Source: Bacteroidota bacterium (GTDB lineage: Bacteria; Bacteroidota; Bacteroidia; B-17B0; Aurantibacillaceae). Taken from it: a DNA stretch of 64,000 nt. The notes beneath the pieces were generated by a model that was not told where the DNA came from, did not search any database, and was given only the letters and a program-made list of their open reading frames with translations. The DNA is taken from the NCBI GenBank assembly GCA_021156365.1, contig JAJNDK010000002.1:248001-312000 (forward strand), given 5' to 3'. Within the stretch, counting starts at the first letter, position 1, and every line of letters starts with the position of its first letter. Both the position numbers and the translations under genes were made by a program. Shown here piece by piece: positions 54,286 to 63,612 of the stretch.

Positions 54286-54332
54286 GTTGAAGATGTGTTA
54301 ATTTGATGATGAATTAATGCAGGCTTCAACCC
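54284..54332 (+). repeat. Two-stage stem-loop between accB and accC
   Basis: Outer arms GGGTTGAAG (54284-54292) and CTTCAACCC (54324-54332) enclose a second pair TTAATT (54298-54303) and AATTAA (54312-54317). It overlaps the end of palindrome copy C. It could stabilise the accB 3' end or lower accC expression. The accC ATG at 54376 is preceded by AAGGA without spacer. Confidence 0.6.
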
Positions 54333-54375
54333 ATTATCGAATCTTCAAATTGTTTAATTTTCAAATTAATAAGGA

Positions 54376-55731
54376 ATGTTTAAAAAAATATTAATAGCCA
54401 ATCGTGGCGAAATTGCATTACGTGTTATTCGTACCTGCAAGGAAATGGGGATCAAAACCGTTGCGGTTTATTCCACTGCCGACAAAGAATCGCTGCATGT
54501 GAAGTTTGCAGATGAAGCAGTGTGTATCGGCCCCCCTCCAAGCAAGGACTCGTACCTGAACATGGCAAATATCATTGCGGCAGCCGAGATCACCAATGCG
54601 GATGCAATCCATCCGGGTTATGGTTTTCTTTCGGAGAATGCGAAATTCTCGAATATCTGCCGCGACCATAAAATAAAATTCATTGGCGCTTCTCCCGAAA
54701 TGATCAACCAGATGGGAGATAAAAGCAATGCCAAAGCTACCATGATCAAAGCCGGTGTGCCTTGTGTACCTGGTTCTGAGGGCTTACTGGAAAATGTAGA
54801 ACAGGCTATCCGGGAAGCAAAAGAAGTTGGATATCCTGTCATCATTAAGGCTACTGCAGGCGGTGGCGGACGTGGAATGCGGATCATCTGGAAAGAAGAA
54901 GAGCTTGCTCCCAATTTCGAATCGGCCAGCAAGGAAGCAGAAGCAGCTTTCGGTAACGGAGCGATGTATATGGAAAAATACATCGAGGAACCACGTCATA
55001 TCGAAATACAAGTAGTAGGCGACCAGTACGGAAAAGCATGCCATCTGAGCGAACGTGATTGCTCCATCCAGCGCCGTCATCAGAAATTAGTAGAAGAAAC
55101 GCCTTCTCCGTTCATGACACCTGAACTGCGTGATGCAATGGGCGAAGCTGCGATCAAAGCTGCTTTATCCATTAATTACGAAGGTGTGGGCACTGTTGAG
55201 TTCCTTGTGGATAAGCATCGTAATTTCTATTTCATGGAAATGAATACACGTATCCAGGTAGAACATCCGATCACGGAAGAAGTGATCGATTATGACCTGA
55301 TCCGTGAGCAGATCCTGGTAGCAGCTGGTGTTCCGATCTCCGGAAAAAACTATTACCCTCAATTGCATGCGATCGAATGCCGTATCAATGCGGAAAATCC
55401 CTTCATGAATTTTGTGCCTTCACCGGGCAAGATCACTACCCTGCATACACCGGGTGGCCATGGGGTACGCGTAGACAGCCATGTTTACAGCGGATACACC
55501 ATTCCACCGAACTACGACAGTATGATCGGAAAACTGATCACCGTAGCACAAACGCGTGAGGAAGCGATCGCAAAAATGCAGCGTGCCCTCAGCGAATATG
55601 TGATCGAAGGAATCAAAACAACCATTCCATTCCATTTGCGCCTGATGCAGAACGAAGATTTCAGGAAAGGAAATTATACGACCAAATTCCTGGAGACATT
55701 TGATCTGAAAGAAGATAAAAAACCCGAATAA
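54376..55731 (+). CDS. accC: Biotin carboxylase subunit of acetyl-CoA carboxylase
   Basis: 451 residues, family length. It carboxylates biotin on AccB with ATP and bicarbonate. N-terminal [20 protein letters not shown]-grasp glycine loop [24 protein letters not shown], metal-binding [15 protein letters not shown] and the C-terminal [11 protein letters not shown] are all present. A strong terminator closes the plsX-fabH-accBC cluster behind it; accA and accD are elsewhere. Confidence 0.98.
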   Translation: MFKKILIANRGEIALRVIRTCKEMGIKTVAVYSTADKESLHVKFADEAVCIGPPPSKDSYLNMANIIAAAEITNADAIHPGYGFLSENAKFSNICRDHKIKFIGASPEMINQMGDKSNAKATMIKAGVPCVPGSEGLLENVEQAIREAKEVGYPVIIKATAGGGGRGMRIIWKEEELAPNFESASKEAEAAFGNGAMYMEKYIEEPRHIEIQVVGDQYGKACHLSERDCSIQRRHQKLVEETPSPFMTPELRDAMGEAAIKAALSINYEGVGTVEFLVDKHRNFYFMEMNTRIQVEHPITEEVIDYDLIREQILVAAGVPISGKNYYPQLHAIECRINAENPFMNFVPSPGKITTLHTPGGHGVRVDSHVYSGYTIPPNYDSMIGKLITVAQTREEAIAKMQRALSEYVIEGIKTTIPFHLRLMQNEDFRKGNYTTKFLETFDLKEDKKPE

Positions 55732-55735
55732 AAAG

Positions 55736-55769
55736 AAAGCCCCCTGACGATCCTGTCAGGGGGCTTTTT
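55736..55769 (+). terminator. Terminator behind accC
   Basis: Thirteen-base stem AAAGCCCCCTGAC, loop GATCCT, exact complement with five T. A strong rho-independent terminator. Confidence 0.93.
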
Positions 55770-55784
55770 GTTTCTTGCTATTCT

Positions 55785-55792
55785 TATATTTG
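55785..55792 (+). promoter_or_regulatory. Predicted -7 box for the acetyltransferase-like gene
   Basis: TATATTTG, 44 bases before the GTG at 55837. It lies just behind the accC terminator and makes any start before 55795 impossible for this transcript. Confidence 0.5.
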
Positions 55793-55836
55793 TACGTACT
55801 AAAACACTTATATATTCCGTTAAGGAAACAGAAATC

Positions 55837-56787
55837 GTGCAGATACAGCCAATAGATCCCAGGAGCCCGGAATACCTTCAATTTGTTGAGAGGTCGGCCT
55901 CCGTTTACAATCAACCAGCCTGGATCAGCCTGTACGGATCTCTGTGTAAAATAATGGCAGTGTATAACACTGAAAAATTAGTTGCCGTTTTTAATACCTA
56001 TGTTTTCAAAAAATCCATTCTTCGTTTCTTCATCCCCCCACCCTTCTCTCCCGATTGTGCATTATACATCGCAAAAGGTATCGATGAGAAACGGGTGAAA
56101 GCACTGGTAGAAGAATGGCTGCAAAAAGAATCGAAAAAATCCTACGCACAGTTTCAATTCAGTTTGTCGTATAAACAGCAGCATTTATTTGAACAGAGCA
56201 AACCTTCAGGACTCAACCGGAAACTTCGCCATACTTACGTCCTTGACCTTACGAAAGCAGAAGATGTTCAATCCCTGTACGCACCCAAAAGAAGACAGCA
56301 GATCCGCCGCGCTCTGAAAGACGGATTACAGGTGAAGCAGTTAGATGACTTAGGTATTCTTTTTCGTTTGGTTTGCCAGACTTTTGCCCGGCAGGGAAAA
56401 ACAATAGATGAGAAGATGATCAAAAAGGTCCTGTTTGATTATGGATCTCCCGAACAGAAAAACAGCTTTGCTTTTGGCGCCTTCTCCGGTGACGAATGTA
56501 TCCTCGCTTATTTCTGCATTTACCATGGAAAAGAAGCATTCTACCTGTTAGGTGGCTATGATGAGGCCAACAAACACATCGGTGCAGGTCCGCTTGCCAT
56601 GAATGCCTGTATCGAACATGCAAAAAAGACAGGCGTTGAGGTATTTGATTTTGAAGGCTCCATGGAACCTTCTATTGAAAAATACTTTAAGCAATTCGGC
56701 GGTGAGAAAAAACAATACCTTTCTTTTGAAAGAAAAAATGTGCTCGGAAAAGCAGCTACGGGGATCCGGAAAATGCTGAAAGGATAA
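55837..56787 (+). CDS. GNAT-fold acyltransferase, FemAB/Acetyltransf_6-like
   Basis: 316 residues from the GTG at 55837 (MQIQPIDPRSPEYLQF). The longer frame starts inside the terminator T-run and is rejected. Two GNAT-like halves can be seen; the second shows YAPKRRQQIRRALKDG, then AYFCIYHGKEAFYLLGGYDE and FDFEGSMEPSIEKYFKQFGG, a pattern of FemAB-like and BioF2-like (PF13480) proteins. Such enzymes transfer acyl or aminoacyl groups in cell-wall or glycan synthesis. The substrate is unknown. It converges with the DsbD-alpha-like gene with no spacing. Confidence 0.8.
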   Translation: MQIQPIDPRSPEYLQFVERSASVYNQPAWISLYGSLCKIMAVYNTEKLVAVFNTYVFKKSILRFFIPPPFSPDCALYIAKGIDEKRVKALVEEWLQKESKKSYAQFQFSLSYKQQHLFEQSKPSGLNRKLRHTYVLDLTKAEDVQSLYAPKRRQQIRRALKDGLQVKQLDDLGILFRLVCQTFARQGKTIDEKMIKKVLFDYGSPEQKNSFAFGAFSGDECILAYFCIYHGKEAFYLLGGYDEANKHIGAGPLAMNACIEHAKKTGVEVFDFEGSMEPSIEKYFKQFGGEKKQYLSFERKNVLGKAATGIRKMLKG

Positions 56788-57258
56788 TTACTTAGCCGGA
56801 ACGTTTACTGTAAATTTGATGGTCTTTGGAGGCAGGCAGGTGTTGTCATTGCAGGCCATAAATTCCAGCTCAGCCGAAACGACGAAAGCAGCCTGATTTT
56901 TCCGTTTTATTCTTTGCCTGAAAACGGCTAGTTTGGAAAAACTGATCACATCCGTACCGAACACCTCGGAATATACCTTTTCTGCAGTGGGCTCCTGCGT
57001 TTTCCCTACAGGTTCATAATCACCGGTGCCGGTAAACATAAAAGAGGTAGCAATAGGGCCGTCGGAAGACTGGTTTTGCGAATAGATATGCCATTTATCA
57101 TCGATGCCTGCTTTGATCACAATGTATCCCTCCGTTTCAGAGATGCGCTCATAGCTGTACTCCCATTTCACCGGATTGGCCGGAACCTGGGCAAAAGAAA
57201 ATACCGGAGCAAAAACTCCCAGTACAAACAGTAAAAAAGAAATAAAAAAGTGTTTCAT
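56788..57258 (-). CDS. Periplasmic DsbD-alpha-like (disulfide corrector) protein
   Basis: 156 residues: signal peptide (KHFFISFLLFVLGVFAPVFSFAQ) and one immunoglobulin-like domain of the DsbD N-terminal type, with DDKWHIYSQN and a cysteine pair in ACNDNTCLPP that resembles the redox-active pair of DsbD-alpha. There is no membrane domain and no thioredoxin domain, so it must receive electrons from a separate CcdA/DsbD-beta protein. Last gene of a run tilS, membrane protein, 95-residue protein, this gene. Confidence 0.85.
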   Translation of the reverse strand: MKHFFISFLLFVLGVFAPVFSFAQVPANPVKWEYSYERISETEGYIVIKAGIDDKWHIYSQNQSSDGPIATSFMFTGTGDYEPVGKTQEPTAEKVYSEVFGTDVISFSKLAVFRQRIKRKNQAAFVVSAELEFMACNDNTCLPPKTIKFTVNVPAK

Positions 57259-57286
57259 AGATCAACGGTCCACAAAAACCAAGCCG

Positions 57287-57574
57287 TTAAAATTTAATTC
57301 GTGTAATTCTGTGGATCGGGATAACAAGTCCTTGCTTTAGGATAACTCTTTTGTCGGTGAGCCCCCAAACGGTAGTATCTACTACTTTTGGCGAAGTATC
57401 ATCTTCAAAATAGATCTTGATCTTGCTGTGTTCAAGATTTCCAAGGGACATAGCCATTTGAAGATCGGCATTGCGTTGTGCTTTTTCTTCTTTGGTGGTG
57501 AGAACGTCTACTTCCGGGAAATGTAAACCGGCAACGGCCTCTTTTTCTATTAACTGGTACTGTGTTGCTTCCAT
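57287..57574 (-). CDS. Small conserved-looking protein of unknown function
   Basis: 95 residues from ATG at 57574 (MEATQYQLIEKEAVAGLHFP); the longer frame to 57634 adds 20 residues without start signals and is rejected. Soluble, no signal peptide, mixed alpha/beta. The C-terminal part (KIKIYFEDDTSPKVVDTTVWG, then KRVILKQGLVIPIHRITRI) looks like a small beta barrel. No function known to me. It lies 64 bases behind the PH-like membrane protein gene. Confidence 0.75.
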   Translation of the reverse strand: MEATQYQLIEKEAVAGLHFPEVDVLTTKEEKAQRNADLQMAMSLGNLEHSKIKIYFEDDTSPKVVDTTVWGLTDKRVILKQGLVIPIHRITRIKF

Positions 57575-57638
57575 GGCGGGGGTGTGATTAGGATTAGAAA
57601 TACTTATACTCCTAAAAATACCGCTTTGTTTCAAAAAA

Positions 57639-58184
57639 TCAGGTAAAATTATTCAAAATCTTGTTAATCGATTTAGCCAGTTCTCCAGCGCGTTGAGAGC
57701 CAATCCGGTACACCAATCCGTCTTTATCCCGGAGCTCTACAAATTCGTCACCGGAGGTAAAAAACTTGATAATTCCACGGTTGTGGAGGTTATAGACCGG
57801 CCTGCGCAGGCTGTTTTTCTTGTAGCGCATTTTTTTTACCGTGTGGATGTTCCGGAGATCGATCTTCACTTTGCGGGCATTCCAAAATCCGTCCAGCACA
57901 ATATACGTGTCGTACACCTGGGTTTTGATATGCAATACCTGTACAAGAAGCGCAGAGAACAACAGGATCAGGATCCCCATGATAAAAAACAACTGTCCTG
58001 ACTTCGGAATACCGCTTACCGGATAGGGCGCGATAAAGATCCCTGAAATTTCGATCGGCTTTGGATTCTCGCTCCAATAATAGCCCACAAAGCAGAAAAG
58101 AGCCAATACCATGCGGATCATAATAGAGACTTTGTTGTGTCCGAGGAATTGTTTTTCTTCAAATATGGGTGCGCTCTCCTCCAT
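57639..58184 (-). CDS. Two-helix membrane protein with PH-like domain
   Basis: 181 residues. Two membrane helices at about 20-40 and 60-85, then a cytoplasmic region of about 95 residues (YDTYIVLDGFWNARKVKIDL, IKFFTSGDEFVELRDKDGLVYRIGS) with the strand pattern of bacterial PH domains. It starts directly at the end of tilS and is therefore co-transcribed. Function unknown; a membrane-associated regulatory role is only a guess. Confidence 0.7.
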   Translation of the reverse strand: MEESAPIFEEKQFLGHNKVSIMIRMVLALFCFVGYYWSENPKPIEISGIFIAPYPVSGIPKSGQLFFIMGILILLFSALLVQVLHIKTQVYDTYIVLDGFWNARKVKIDLRNIHTVKKMRYKKNSLRRPVYNLHNRGIIKFFTSGDEFVELRDKDGLVYRIGSQRAGELAKSINKILNNFT

Positions 58185-59507
58185 TTATACCTGCCAGTTT
58201 AGGATAAGTGTTTGCGTGGTGTTTTCATCCACTTTAAAACGCTCGTCTACTCTTTTTCCCAGCACCCATACAATTTCAGTGCCGGAACGAAGGATCCATT
58301 GTTGCTGCTTTTCAAAAATGTTCATTTTTTGCGCAATGAAAAAGTCGCTGAGCTTCTTAGAACCCTTCATTCCGAGTGGCTGAAAAGAATCTCCTTCTTT
58401 CCATCTTGTTAATCGTAAAGGAAAATCAAGCTTTTTTGCATCGACGCATGCCGTATAGACACCGTCCAAAACCACCGCTCCATCCTGCCGGTGAATAGCA
58501 AGGCTGATCGGATCGTTTATACTGCTTGTTGTTTCAGGTATTTCAAAAAAAGAGTCCGCATCCTGACCGGAAGCCGGGCGAATAATGATCCGGTCCCTGT
58601 CGAGAAGCAGTGTATGAGAAAAAGAATGAAATTGTTTTCCGGGCTGAAAGGTGTCTATGGATTCATTGAGCTGGCGAACCACATCCCCGTTAAAGCCAAA
58701 AGACCTCAGCACCTCGTGCAATAGCAATTCCCTGTATTCCAGGTGACGGATCTTTTTCAATTCGATACTTGTTTCATCTTTTTCAGTGTGAACGCATTCC
58801 CGTAACTTTCCTTCCATTGCCTCCGACAAAAGTGTATGGCTCTGCAGAAGTATATCCATTTCCCGTTTCATTGTTTCTTCAAGGGAAGGGTTAATCTCTT
58901 TGAGCAAGGGCAGCAGTTGTTTCCTTAGTTTATTACGAAGGTATTTTTCTTCTGTATTACTGCTGTCTTCCCGGTACGGAATGGCATTTTCGGAAATGTA
59001 AGCATCTATTTGTTCGCGTGAAGCAAAAAGCAAGGGGCGTACCACCGCATTCGATTTTTCAGGGATTCCTTTTAATCCATTGAGTCCTGAGCCCCGCAGC
59101 AGATTGATAAAAAATGTTTCGATCGCATCATTGGCATGGTGCGCTGTGAGAATATATGTAAAACCATTTTTTGCAAGCAGGTCATTGAACCATTGATAGC
59201 GGAGTTCCCGGGCGGCCATCTGAATAGAGCAATTCGTTTTTTCAGCATACTCCTTTGTCGGGAAACGGGTACTGATTACTTCAATATTTTTTTTCAGGAA
59301 ATACTCTTTCACAAAAGCGTCATCCCCCTCAGCTTCCTCTCCCCGCAAACCAAAATTGCAATGCGCAACGGAAAATGTATAGCCAGCTTCGATCAGCATA
59401 TGAGCAAGTGCCATGCTGTCTTTTCCTCCACTCACTCCCAGCAACAGCCGGTCTGTTTTTGCAAACAGCTTCTTTCTTTCGATATGCTGCAGGAATTCGT
59501 TTTTCAC
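58185..59507 (-). CDS. tilS: tRNA(Ile)-lysidine synthase
   Basis: 440 residues from the GTG at 59507; the frame up to 59534 adds nine residues across a -7-like TACCTTTA and is less likely. TilS modifies C34 of tRNA-Ile(CAU) to lysidine, which is essential for reading AUA. The PP-loop is GVSGGKDSMAL (Ser26-Ser31 region); LRGEEAEGDDAF and AHHANDAIET complete the ATP site, and the C-terminal domain follows (KLSDFFIAQKM). It heads a four-gene minus-strand run. Confidence 0.95.
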   Translation of the reverse strand: MKNEFLQHIERKKLFAKTDRLLLGVSGGKDSMALAHMLIEAGYTFSVAHCNFGLRGEEAEGDDAFVKEYFLKKNIEVISTRFPTKEYAEKTNCSIQMAARELRYQWFNDLLAKNGFTYILTAHHANDAIETFFINLLRGSGLNGLKGIPEKSNAVVRPLLFASREQIDAYISENAIPYREDSSNTEEKYLRNKLRKQLLPLLKEINPSLEETMKREMDILLQSHTLLSEAMEGKLRECVHTEKDETSIELKKIRHLEYRELLLHEVLRSFGFNGDVVRQLNESIDTFQPGKQFHSFSHTLLLDRDRIIIRPASGQDADSFFEIPETTSSINDPISLAIHRQDGAVVLDGVYTACVDAKKLDFPLRLTRWKEGDSFQPLGMKGSKKLSDFFIAQKMNIFEKQQQWILRSGTEIVWVLGKRVDERFKVDENTTQTLILNWQV

Positions 59508-59567
59508 GATATAAAGGTAGCTTATTGAAAGCAAATCACAACTTAACCGCTAATCCAGACGTTATCC

Positions 59568-59740
59568 TATATTCAACCCCTTCAGGGTTGTGGTTTTCTA
59601 CAACCCTTTTATTTATTCATATTCAAGCCCTTCAGGCTTGGATTAATGGAGGTATAAATTTAGCCGAACCCCGAATGGGGTTCAATATGAATAAAAAGAT
59701 AAAAACCATACTTTCCCAACCCTGAAGGGGTTGAATATAA
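59568..59740. repeat. Nested inverted repeat with four hairpins
   Basis: The outer arms 59568-59590 and 59718-59740 are exact 23-base reverse complements. Within them four short hairpins lie in series: CAACCC/GGGTTG at 59574-59590, CAAGCC/GGCTTG at 59624-59640, GAACCCC/GGGGTTC at 59666-59683 and CAACCC/GGGTTG at 59718-59734. The second and third also form an inverted pair with their flanks (TATTCATATT and its near complement). It occupies nearly the whole gap between tilS and pgk. No transposase is present; it resembles a REP- or MITE-like element. Confidence 0.85.
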
Positions 59741-59760
59741 AAAGGATCAGCAATCCTGGC

Positions 59761-60954
59761 TTACGCTTCAATGGCTTTTACACCCGGCAGCGTACCCTGC
59801 TCTATATATTCGAGTAGTGCACCACCACCTGTGCTTACATAGCTTACTTTGTCAGCGAGCTTGTATTTATTGATAGCAGCCACAGAATCCCCGCCTCCTA
59901 TCAGTGAAAAAGCTCCTTTCGATGTAGCATCCACGATACTGTCGGCAGCAGCTTTGGTGCCTGCTTCGAAACTGCTCATTTCAAAAACTCCCATCGGTCC
60001 GTTCCATAAAATGGTTTTGGATGCAGCGATCACTTCGTTGTATTTTTTGATGGTATCTTTCCCGATATCCAATCCCATCCAGCCATCCGGAATGGCATTG
60101 ATGGCGCACTCTTTTTTGCTGGCATCATTGGCAAAATTATCGGCGATCACAGCATCCGTTGGGATATACAGGTTCACTCCTTTTGCCTTCGCTTTTTCCA
60201 GTAACGATTTTGCAATTTCCAGGCGATCGTCTTCACACAGTGATTTCCCGATCTGCCCGCCTGTCGCCTTCACAAATGTAAACGCCATACCGCCGCCAAT
60301 AATGATATTATCCGCTTTGCTCAGCAATTGTTCGATAATCAGGATCTTGTCAGAAACCTTAGCTCCGCCTATGATGGCCGTAAAAGGCTTTTCACTCTGA
60401 TGAAGCACTTTATTGATGCTCGCCACTTCACCTGCCATCACATAACCCAGGCATTTGTGCTGTGCATCAAAATACTGTGCAATGATCGTGGTGGAGGCAT
60501 GTGCACGGTGGGCGGTACCAAAAGCGTCATTCACATAAAAATTTCCGTGTTTCGCCAGCTTCTGTGCAAAAGCCGGATCTCCCTTTTCTTCTTCTTTATA
60601 AAACCGAAGATTCTCCAGTAAGAGGACCTCTCCTGCCTTCAAGCCAGCCGACAATTGAAATGCTTCCTCCGAAACACAATCGCTTACAAATTTAATTTCT
60701 TTGCCCGTCAATGCCGAAAGATCTTTTACAATATGCTTCAGGGAGTACTTTTCAGTAGGCCCGTCTTTTGGCCTGCCCAAGTGCGACATCAGTACAAGGC
60801 TTCCACCATCCCCCAGTATTTTTTTGATAGTCGGCAGGGCAGCTTTGACGCGTGTGGCATCCGTTACCTCGAATTGTTCGTTCAGCGGAACATTAAAATC
60901 AACACGCATCACTACGCGTGTATTGGCAAAATTAAAATTGTCGATTGTTTTCAT
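59761..60954 (-). CDS. pgk: Phosphoglycerate kinase
   Basis: 397 residues from ATG at 60954. It converts 1,3-bisphosphoglycerate and ADP to 3-phosphoglycerate and ATP in glycolysis. [48 protein letters not shown] and the C-terminal [12 protein letters not shown] and [10 protein letters not shown] are conserved. A -7 box only six bases upstream predicts a leaderless mRNA. No other glycolytic gene is adjacent. Confidence 0.98.
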   Translation of the reverse strand: MKTIDNFNFANTRVVMRVDFNVPLNEQFEVTDATRVKAALPTIKKILGDGGSLVLMSHLGRPKDGPTEKYSLKHIVKDLSALTGKEIKFVSDCVSEEAFQLSAGLKAGEVLLLENLRFYKEEEKGDPAFAQKLAKHGNFYVNDAFGTAHRAHASTTIIAQYFDAQHKCLGYVMAGEVASINKVLHQSEKPFTAIIGGAKVSDKILIIEQLLSKADNIIIGGGMAFTFVKATGGQIGKSLCEDDRLEIAKSLLEKAKAKGVNLYIPTDAVIADNFANDASKKECAINAIPDGWMGLDIGKDTIKKYNEVIAASKTILWNGPMGVFEMSSFEAGTKAAADSIVDATSKGAFSLIGGGDSVAAINKYKLADKVSYVSTGGGALLEYIEQGTLPGVKAIEA

Positions 60955-60960
60955 GGGGTG

Positions 60961-60968
60961 CAAAATTA
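60961..60968 (-). promoter_or_regulatory. Predicted -7 box for pgk
   Basis: TAATTTTG on the minus strand, six bases before the ATG at 60954 and directly behind the stop of the upstream gene. Confidence 0.5.
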
Positions 60969-61580
60969 CTATTTTTCTACTTTCGAGCGCCGGTGCGTGA
61001 TCATATAAATGGAAGGATTTCTGCTAACATCTGTCAGTACCAGCGACTCTTCTTTTCTGCGGAAGGAAACAATTTCCCTGTATTTCTTCTTTGTATAGGT
61101 GTTGATTATTTCAAAATACACCGTTAGCTCATCGTTTTGGTTTTCCTTCCTATCAATAAATGAAACGATATAAGCATTTTTGAAGGTGAGATCACTTTCC
61201 TTACGGATATTTTTCTTTATTCCGCGTAAGCGGGCTTTGGCATGGGCGCTCAAAAAGGGAAGCTGGTCCTGTTTGGATGCATTCAGGAACAATTGTGCTT
61301 TTACATAACATTCCTGCGACAATGCAAGCACCTTATCGTAGTTCCAGAAAGCGTCTTTGCCTTCGCTCCATTTCATCCTGTTCCGTATAAGCTTTTTTAT
61401 GAAGGAATATTTCAGCAAAACAAACAGGCCCCAGAGACAGAGCAAGGATCCAATACAGATCATGACGATAAGGATCGCCTGCCGTTGACCTTCGGTAAGT
61501 TTGGATCCTGCGGCACTATGGAAACCACCGCCAATTCCGATCAAAAAAACAGAAGAGATATGTAGCAACGAAAAGAGCAT
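60969..61580 (-). CDS. Membrane protein with Tim44-like domain
   Basis: 203 residues. An N-terminal hydrophobic segment ([15 protein letters not shown]) may be a signal sequence, a second membrane helix lies at about 36-60, and the soluble part ([19 protein letters not shown] to MITHRR) has the helix-sheet pattern of Tim44-like domains. Such proteins sit on the inner membrane; their role in bacteria is mostly unknown. It follows dut by six bases. Confidence 0.7.
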   Translation of the reverse strand: MLFSLLHISSVFLIGIGGGFHSAAGSKLTEGQRQAILIVMICIGSLLCLWGLFVLLKYSFIKKLIRNRMKWSEGKDAFWNYDKVLALSQECYVKAQLFLNASKQDQLPFLSAHAKARLRGIKKNIRKESDLTFKNAYIVSFIDRKENQNDELTVYFEIINTYTKKKYREIVSFRRKEESLVLTDVSRNPSIYMITHRRSKVEK

Positions 61581-61586
61581 ACTTAT

Positions 61587-62021
61587 TTAGTGCTTTCCTG
61601 TACTTCCGAAACCTCCTGCATTCCGTTCCGATTCTTCCAGTGAATCCGTCAGGAGCCAGGTGATTGTTTCATGTTTCGCGATCACCATTTGTGCGATCCG
61701 TTCGCCGTCGTTTATAATGAAAGTTGCATCGGACAGGTTTACCAGCAGTACTTTTATTTCTCCCCGGTAATCTGCATCGATAGTGCCCGGAGAGTTGAGC
61801 ACCGTAATACCGTTCTTAAATGCAAGTCCGCTTCGTGGGCGGATCTGTGCTTCGTAACCGGCCGGCAGCTCCATGAACAAACCTGTCGGGATCAGCTTAC
61901 GTTCGAGGGGTTTCAGCTCGATTGCTTCGGAAATATTTGCACGAAGATCCATACCCGCAGCCAATGCTGTAGCATAGGAAGGTGTTTCGTGTTTGCTTGT
62001 ATTAACCAGTTTTACCTGCAT
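61587..62021 (-). CDS. dut: dUTP diphosphatase
   Basis: 144 residues, trimeric dUTPase family length. It hydrolyses dUTP to dUMP and keeps uracil out of DNA. The five motifs are present: [34 protein letters not shown] and the C-terminal arm [10 protein letters not shown]. Its start overlaps the flippase gene end by 20 bases, so translation may be coupled. Confidence 0.97.
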   Translation of the reverse strand: MQVKLVNTSKHETPSYATALAAGMDLRANISEAIELKPLERKLIPTGLFMELPAGYEAQIRPRSGLAFKNGITVLNSPGTIDADYRGEIKVLLVNLSDATFIINDGERIAQMVIAKHETITWLLTDSLEESERNAGGFGSTGKH

Positions 62022-63510
62022 TTGTCTTAAGTTTATTGCGTACTAAATTGGGAAGTTCGAATTTGTAAAAAATAAAACAATACACCAGGAAAAGGATATT
62101 GTTCAACACCAGTTCTGCTGCCGGATTCAGACGGTCTTTGTACAGGAGTGAAATGAAATACAGGAATACGGCAATAGCAAAGAAGAACAGCATGTTCCGT
62201 ACATTGTATTTAACGGGGTAATATTTTTTTCCGAGATAATACGAAAGCACCATCATGATCCCGTATGAAAAGAAAGTAGCCCAGGCCGAAGCAGTGTAAC
62301 TGAATTTCGGGATAAAAATAAAATTGATGCCAAGTGTAACCACCGCGCCGATAATGGTGATGAAAGCTCCGTACCGCGTTTGTCCGGTGAGCTTGTACCA
62401 GATCGACAAATTAAAATAAACGCCTAAGAATAAATTGGCCAGCAGCAGGATCGGCACCACATGTACACCAACACGATACGGCTCGCTCACAAAGTTCTGT
62501 ACCCAGCTCATATTCATCATCGTTCCTAAGAAGATCATAGAACAGCCGATCACAAAATATTTGAGAATAAGTGCATTTGTTTTTTTCGAATCGGCCTGTT
62601 GTTCGTTCCCGAAAAAGAACGGCTCTGCTGCATATCGAAAAGCTTGAATAAAAATAGTCATCAGGATCGCGATCTTGTAGCAGGCGCCATAGATACCGAT
62701 CTGCTCAAGTCCTTCTCCTTTGGGCAACAAATAGTCCAGAATGATACGGTCAAAAGTCTCATTTACCATACCGGCAAGACCCACGATCAAAAGCGGCAGG
62801 GCATACTTTATCATTTTTCTCCACAACTCTTTATCGAAGCGATAGGGAAAACCGGTGAATTCTTTTGCAAGCAATAAGAGGGCAACAAGGTTAGCGACCA
62901 GGTTGGCCAGGAAGGCGTAACCAATCCCGATCTCCGGATTGTAAAGAGTAGCGGTGAAAGAAGATACTCCGGTCAGGATGCTTTCGTCGTAAGCATTTTT
63001 GCAGATCACAAAATAAAATACATTCAGGGAAACATTCACCACCACATTCACTATTTTAATAAACGCAAAACGTTTGGCCTGCTGATTGAGACGAAGGCGG
63101 GCAAAAGGAATAGCCATTAAGGCATCCGTTGCAATAATGAGTATGGACCAAACAATATAATTCAAATGGTCCTCAAAATCGGTAAGCGCCGCCAACTTCG
63201 GTGAGAAGACTAATAGCAGCAGCGAAAGAGAAGCAGTACTGACCAGGATGGAAATAAGACCGGTGCTGTAAACAGCATTCTTATTCTCAGATTTGCTTGC
63301 AAAATTGAAAAAGGCCGTTTCCATTCCATATGTGAAAATGATATTGATGAAAGAGATATAGGCGTACATCTTGGTATTGATACCGAAGTCAACAGGTTTC
63401 TGGAAAATATAAGTTAAGAGCGGTGTGAGCAGGTAATTCAAAAAACGTGGAAGTATGGTACTGAGACCATAGATGGCTGTTTGTCCGGCTAATTTTTTTA
63501 ATGCACTCAC
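62002..63510 (-). CDS. Polysaccharide flippase, Wzx/MOP family
   Basis: 502 residues with about 13-14 membrane helices. The N-terminus [22 protein letters not shown] with [11 protein letters not shown] is typical of the polysaccharide-biosynthesis (Wzx-like) branch of the MOP superfamily, which flips lipid-linked glycans across the inner membrane. No glycosyltransferase cluster is next to it, so its glycan cannot be named. It is upstream of dut on the same transcript. Confidence 0.9.
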   Translation of the reverse strand: MSALKKLAGQTAIYGLSTILPRFLNYLLTPLLTYIFQKPVDFGINTKMYAYISFINIIFTYGMETAFFNFASKSENKNAVYSTGLISILVSTASLSLLLLVFSPKLAALTDFEDHLNYIVWSILIIATDALMAIPFARLRLNQQAKRFAFIKIVNVVVNVSLNVFYFVICKNAYDESILTGVSSFTATLYNPEIGIGYAFLANLVANLVALLLLAKEFTGFPYRFDKELWRKMIKYALPLLIVGLAGMVNETFDRIILDYLLPKGEGLEQIGIYGACYKIAILMTIFIQAFRYAAEPFFFGNEQQADSKKTNALILKYFVIGCSMIFLGTMMNMSWVQNFVSEPYRVGVHVVPILLLANLFLGVYFNLSIWYKLTGQTRYGAFITIIGAVVTLGINFIFIPKFSYTASAWATFFSYGIMMVLSYYLGKKYYPVKYNVRNMLFFFAIAVFLYFISLLYKDRLNPAAELVLNNILFLVYCFIFYKFELPNLVRNKLKTNAGKTG

Positions 63511-63612
63511 TTATTGAAATAGAGCCTGAAAGTACGAAGATTTGAAGGATTGGGAAAATGGATTTACGAACAGTTTTGTTGAAAAAGCTTAAAAGAGAAG
63601 GTACTCCTGCCA

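Noticed and set aside
59568-59740. Reading the hairpin block as a CRISPR array
   Set aside because: Units alternate in direction and spacing is irregular; there are no constant repeats with unique spacers and no cas genes.
62599-62877. Short plus-strand frame within the flippase gene
   Set aside because: Antisense shadow without features.
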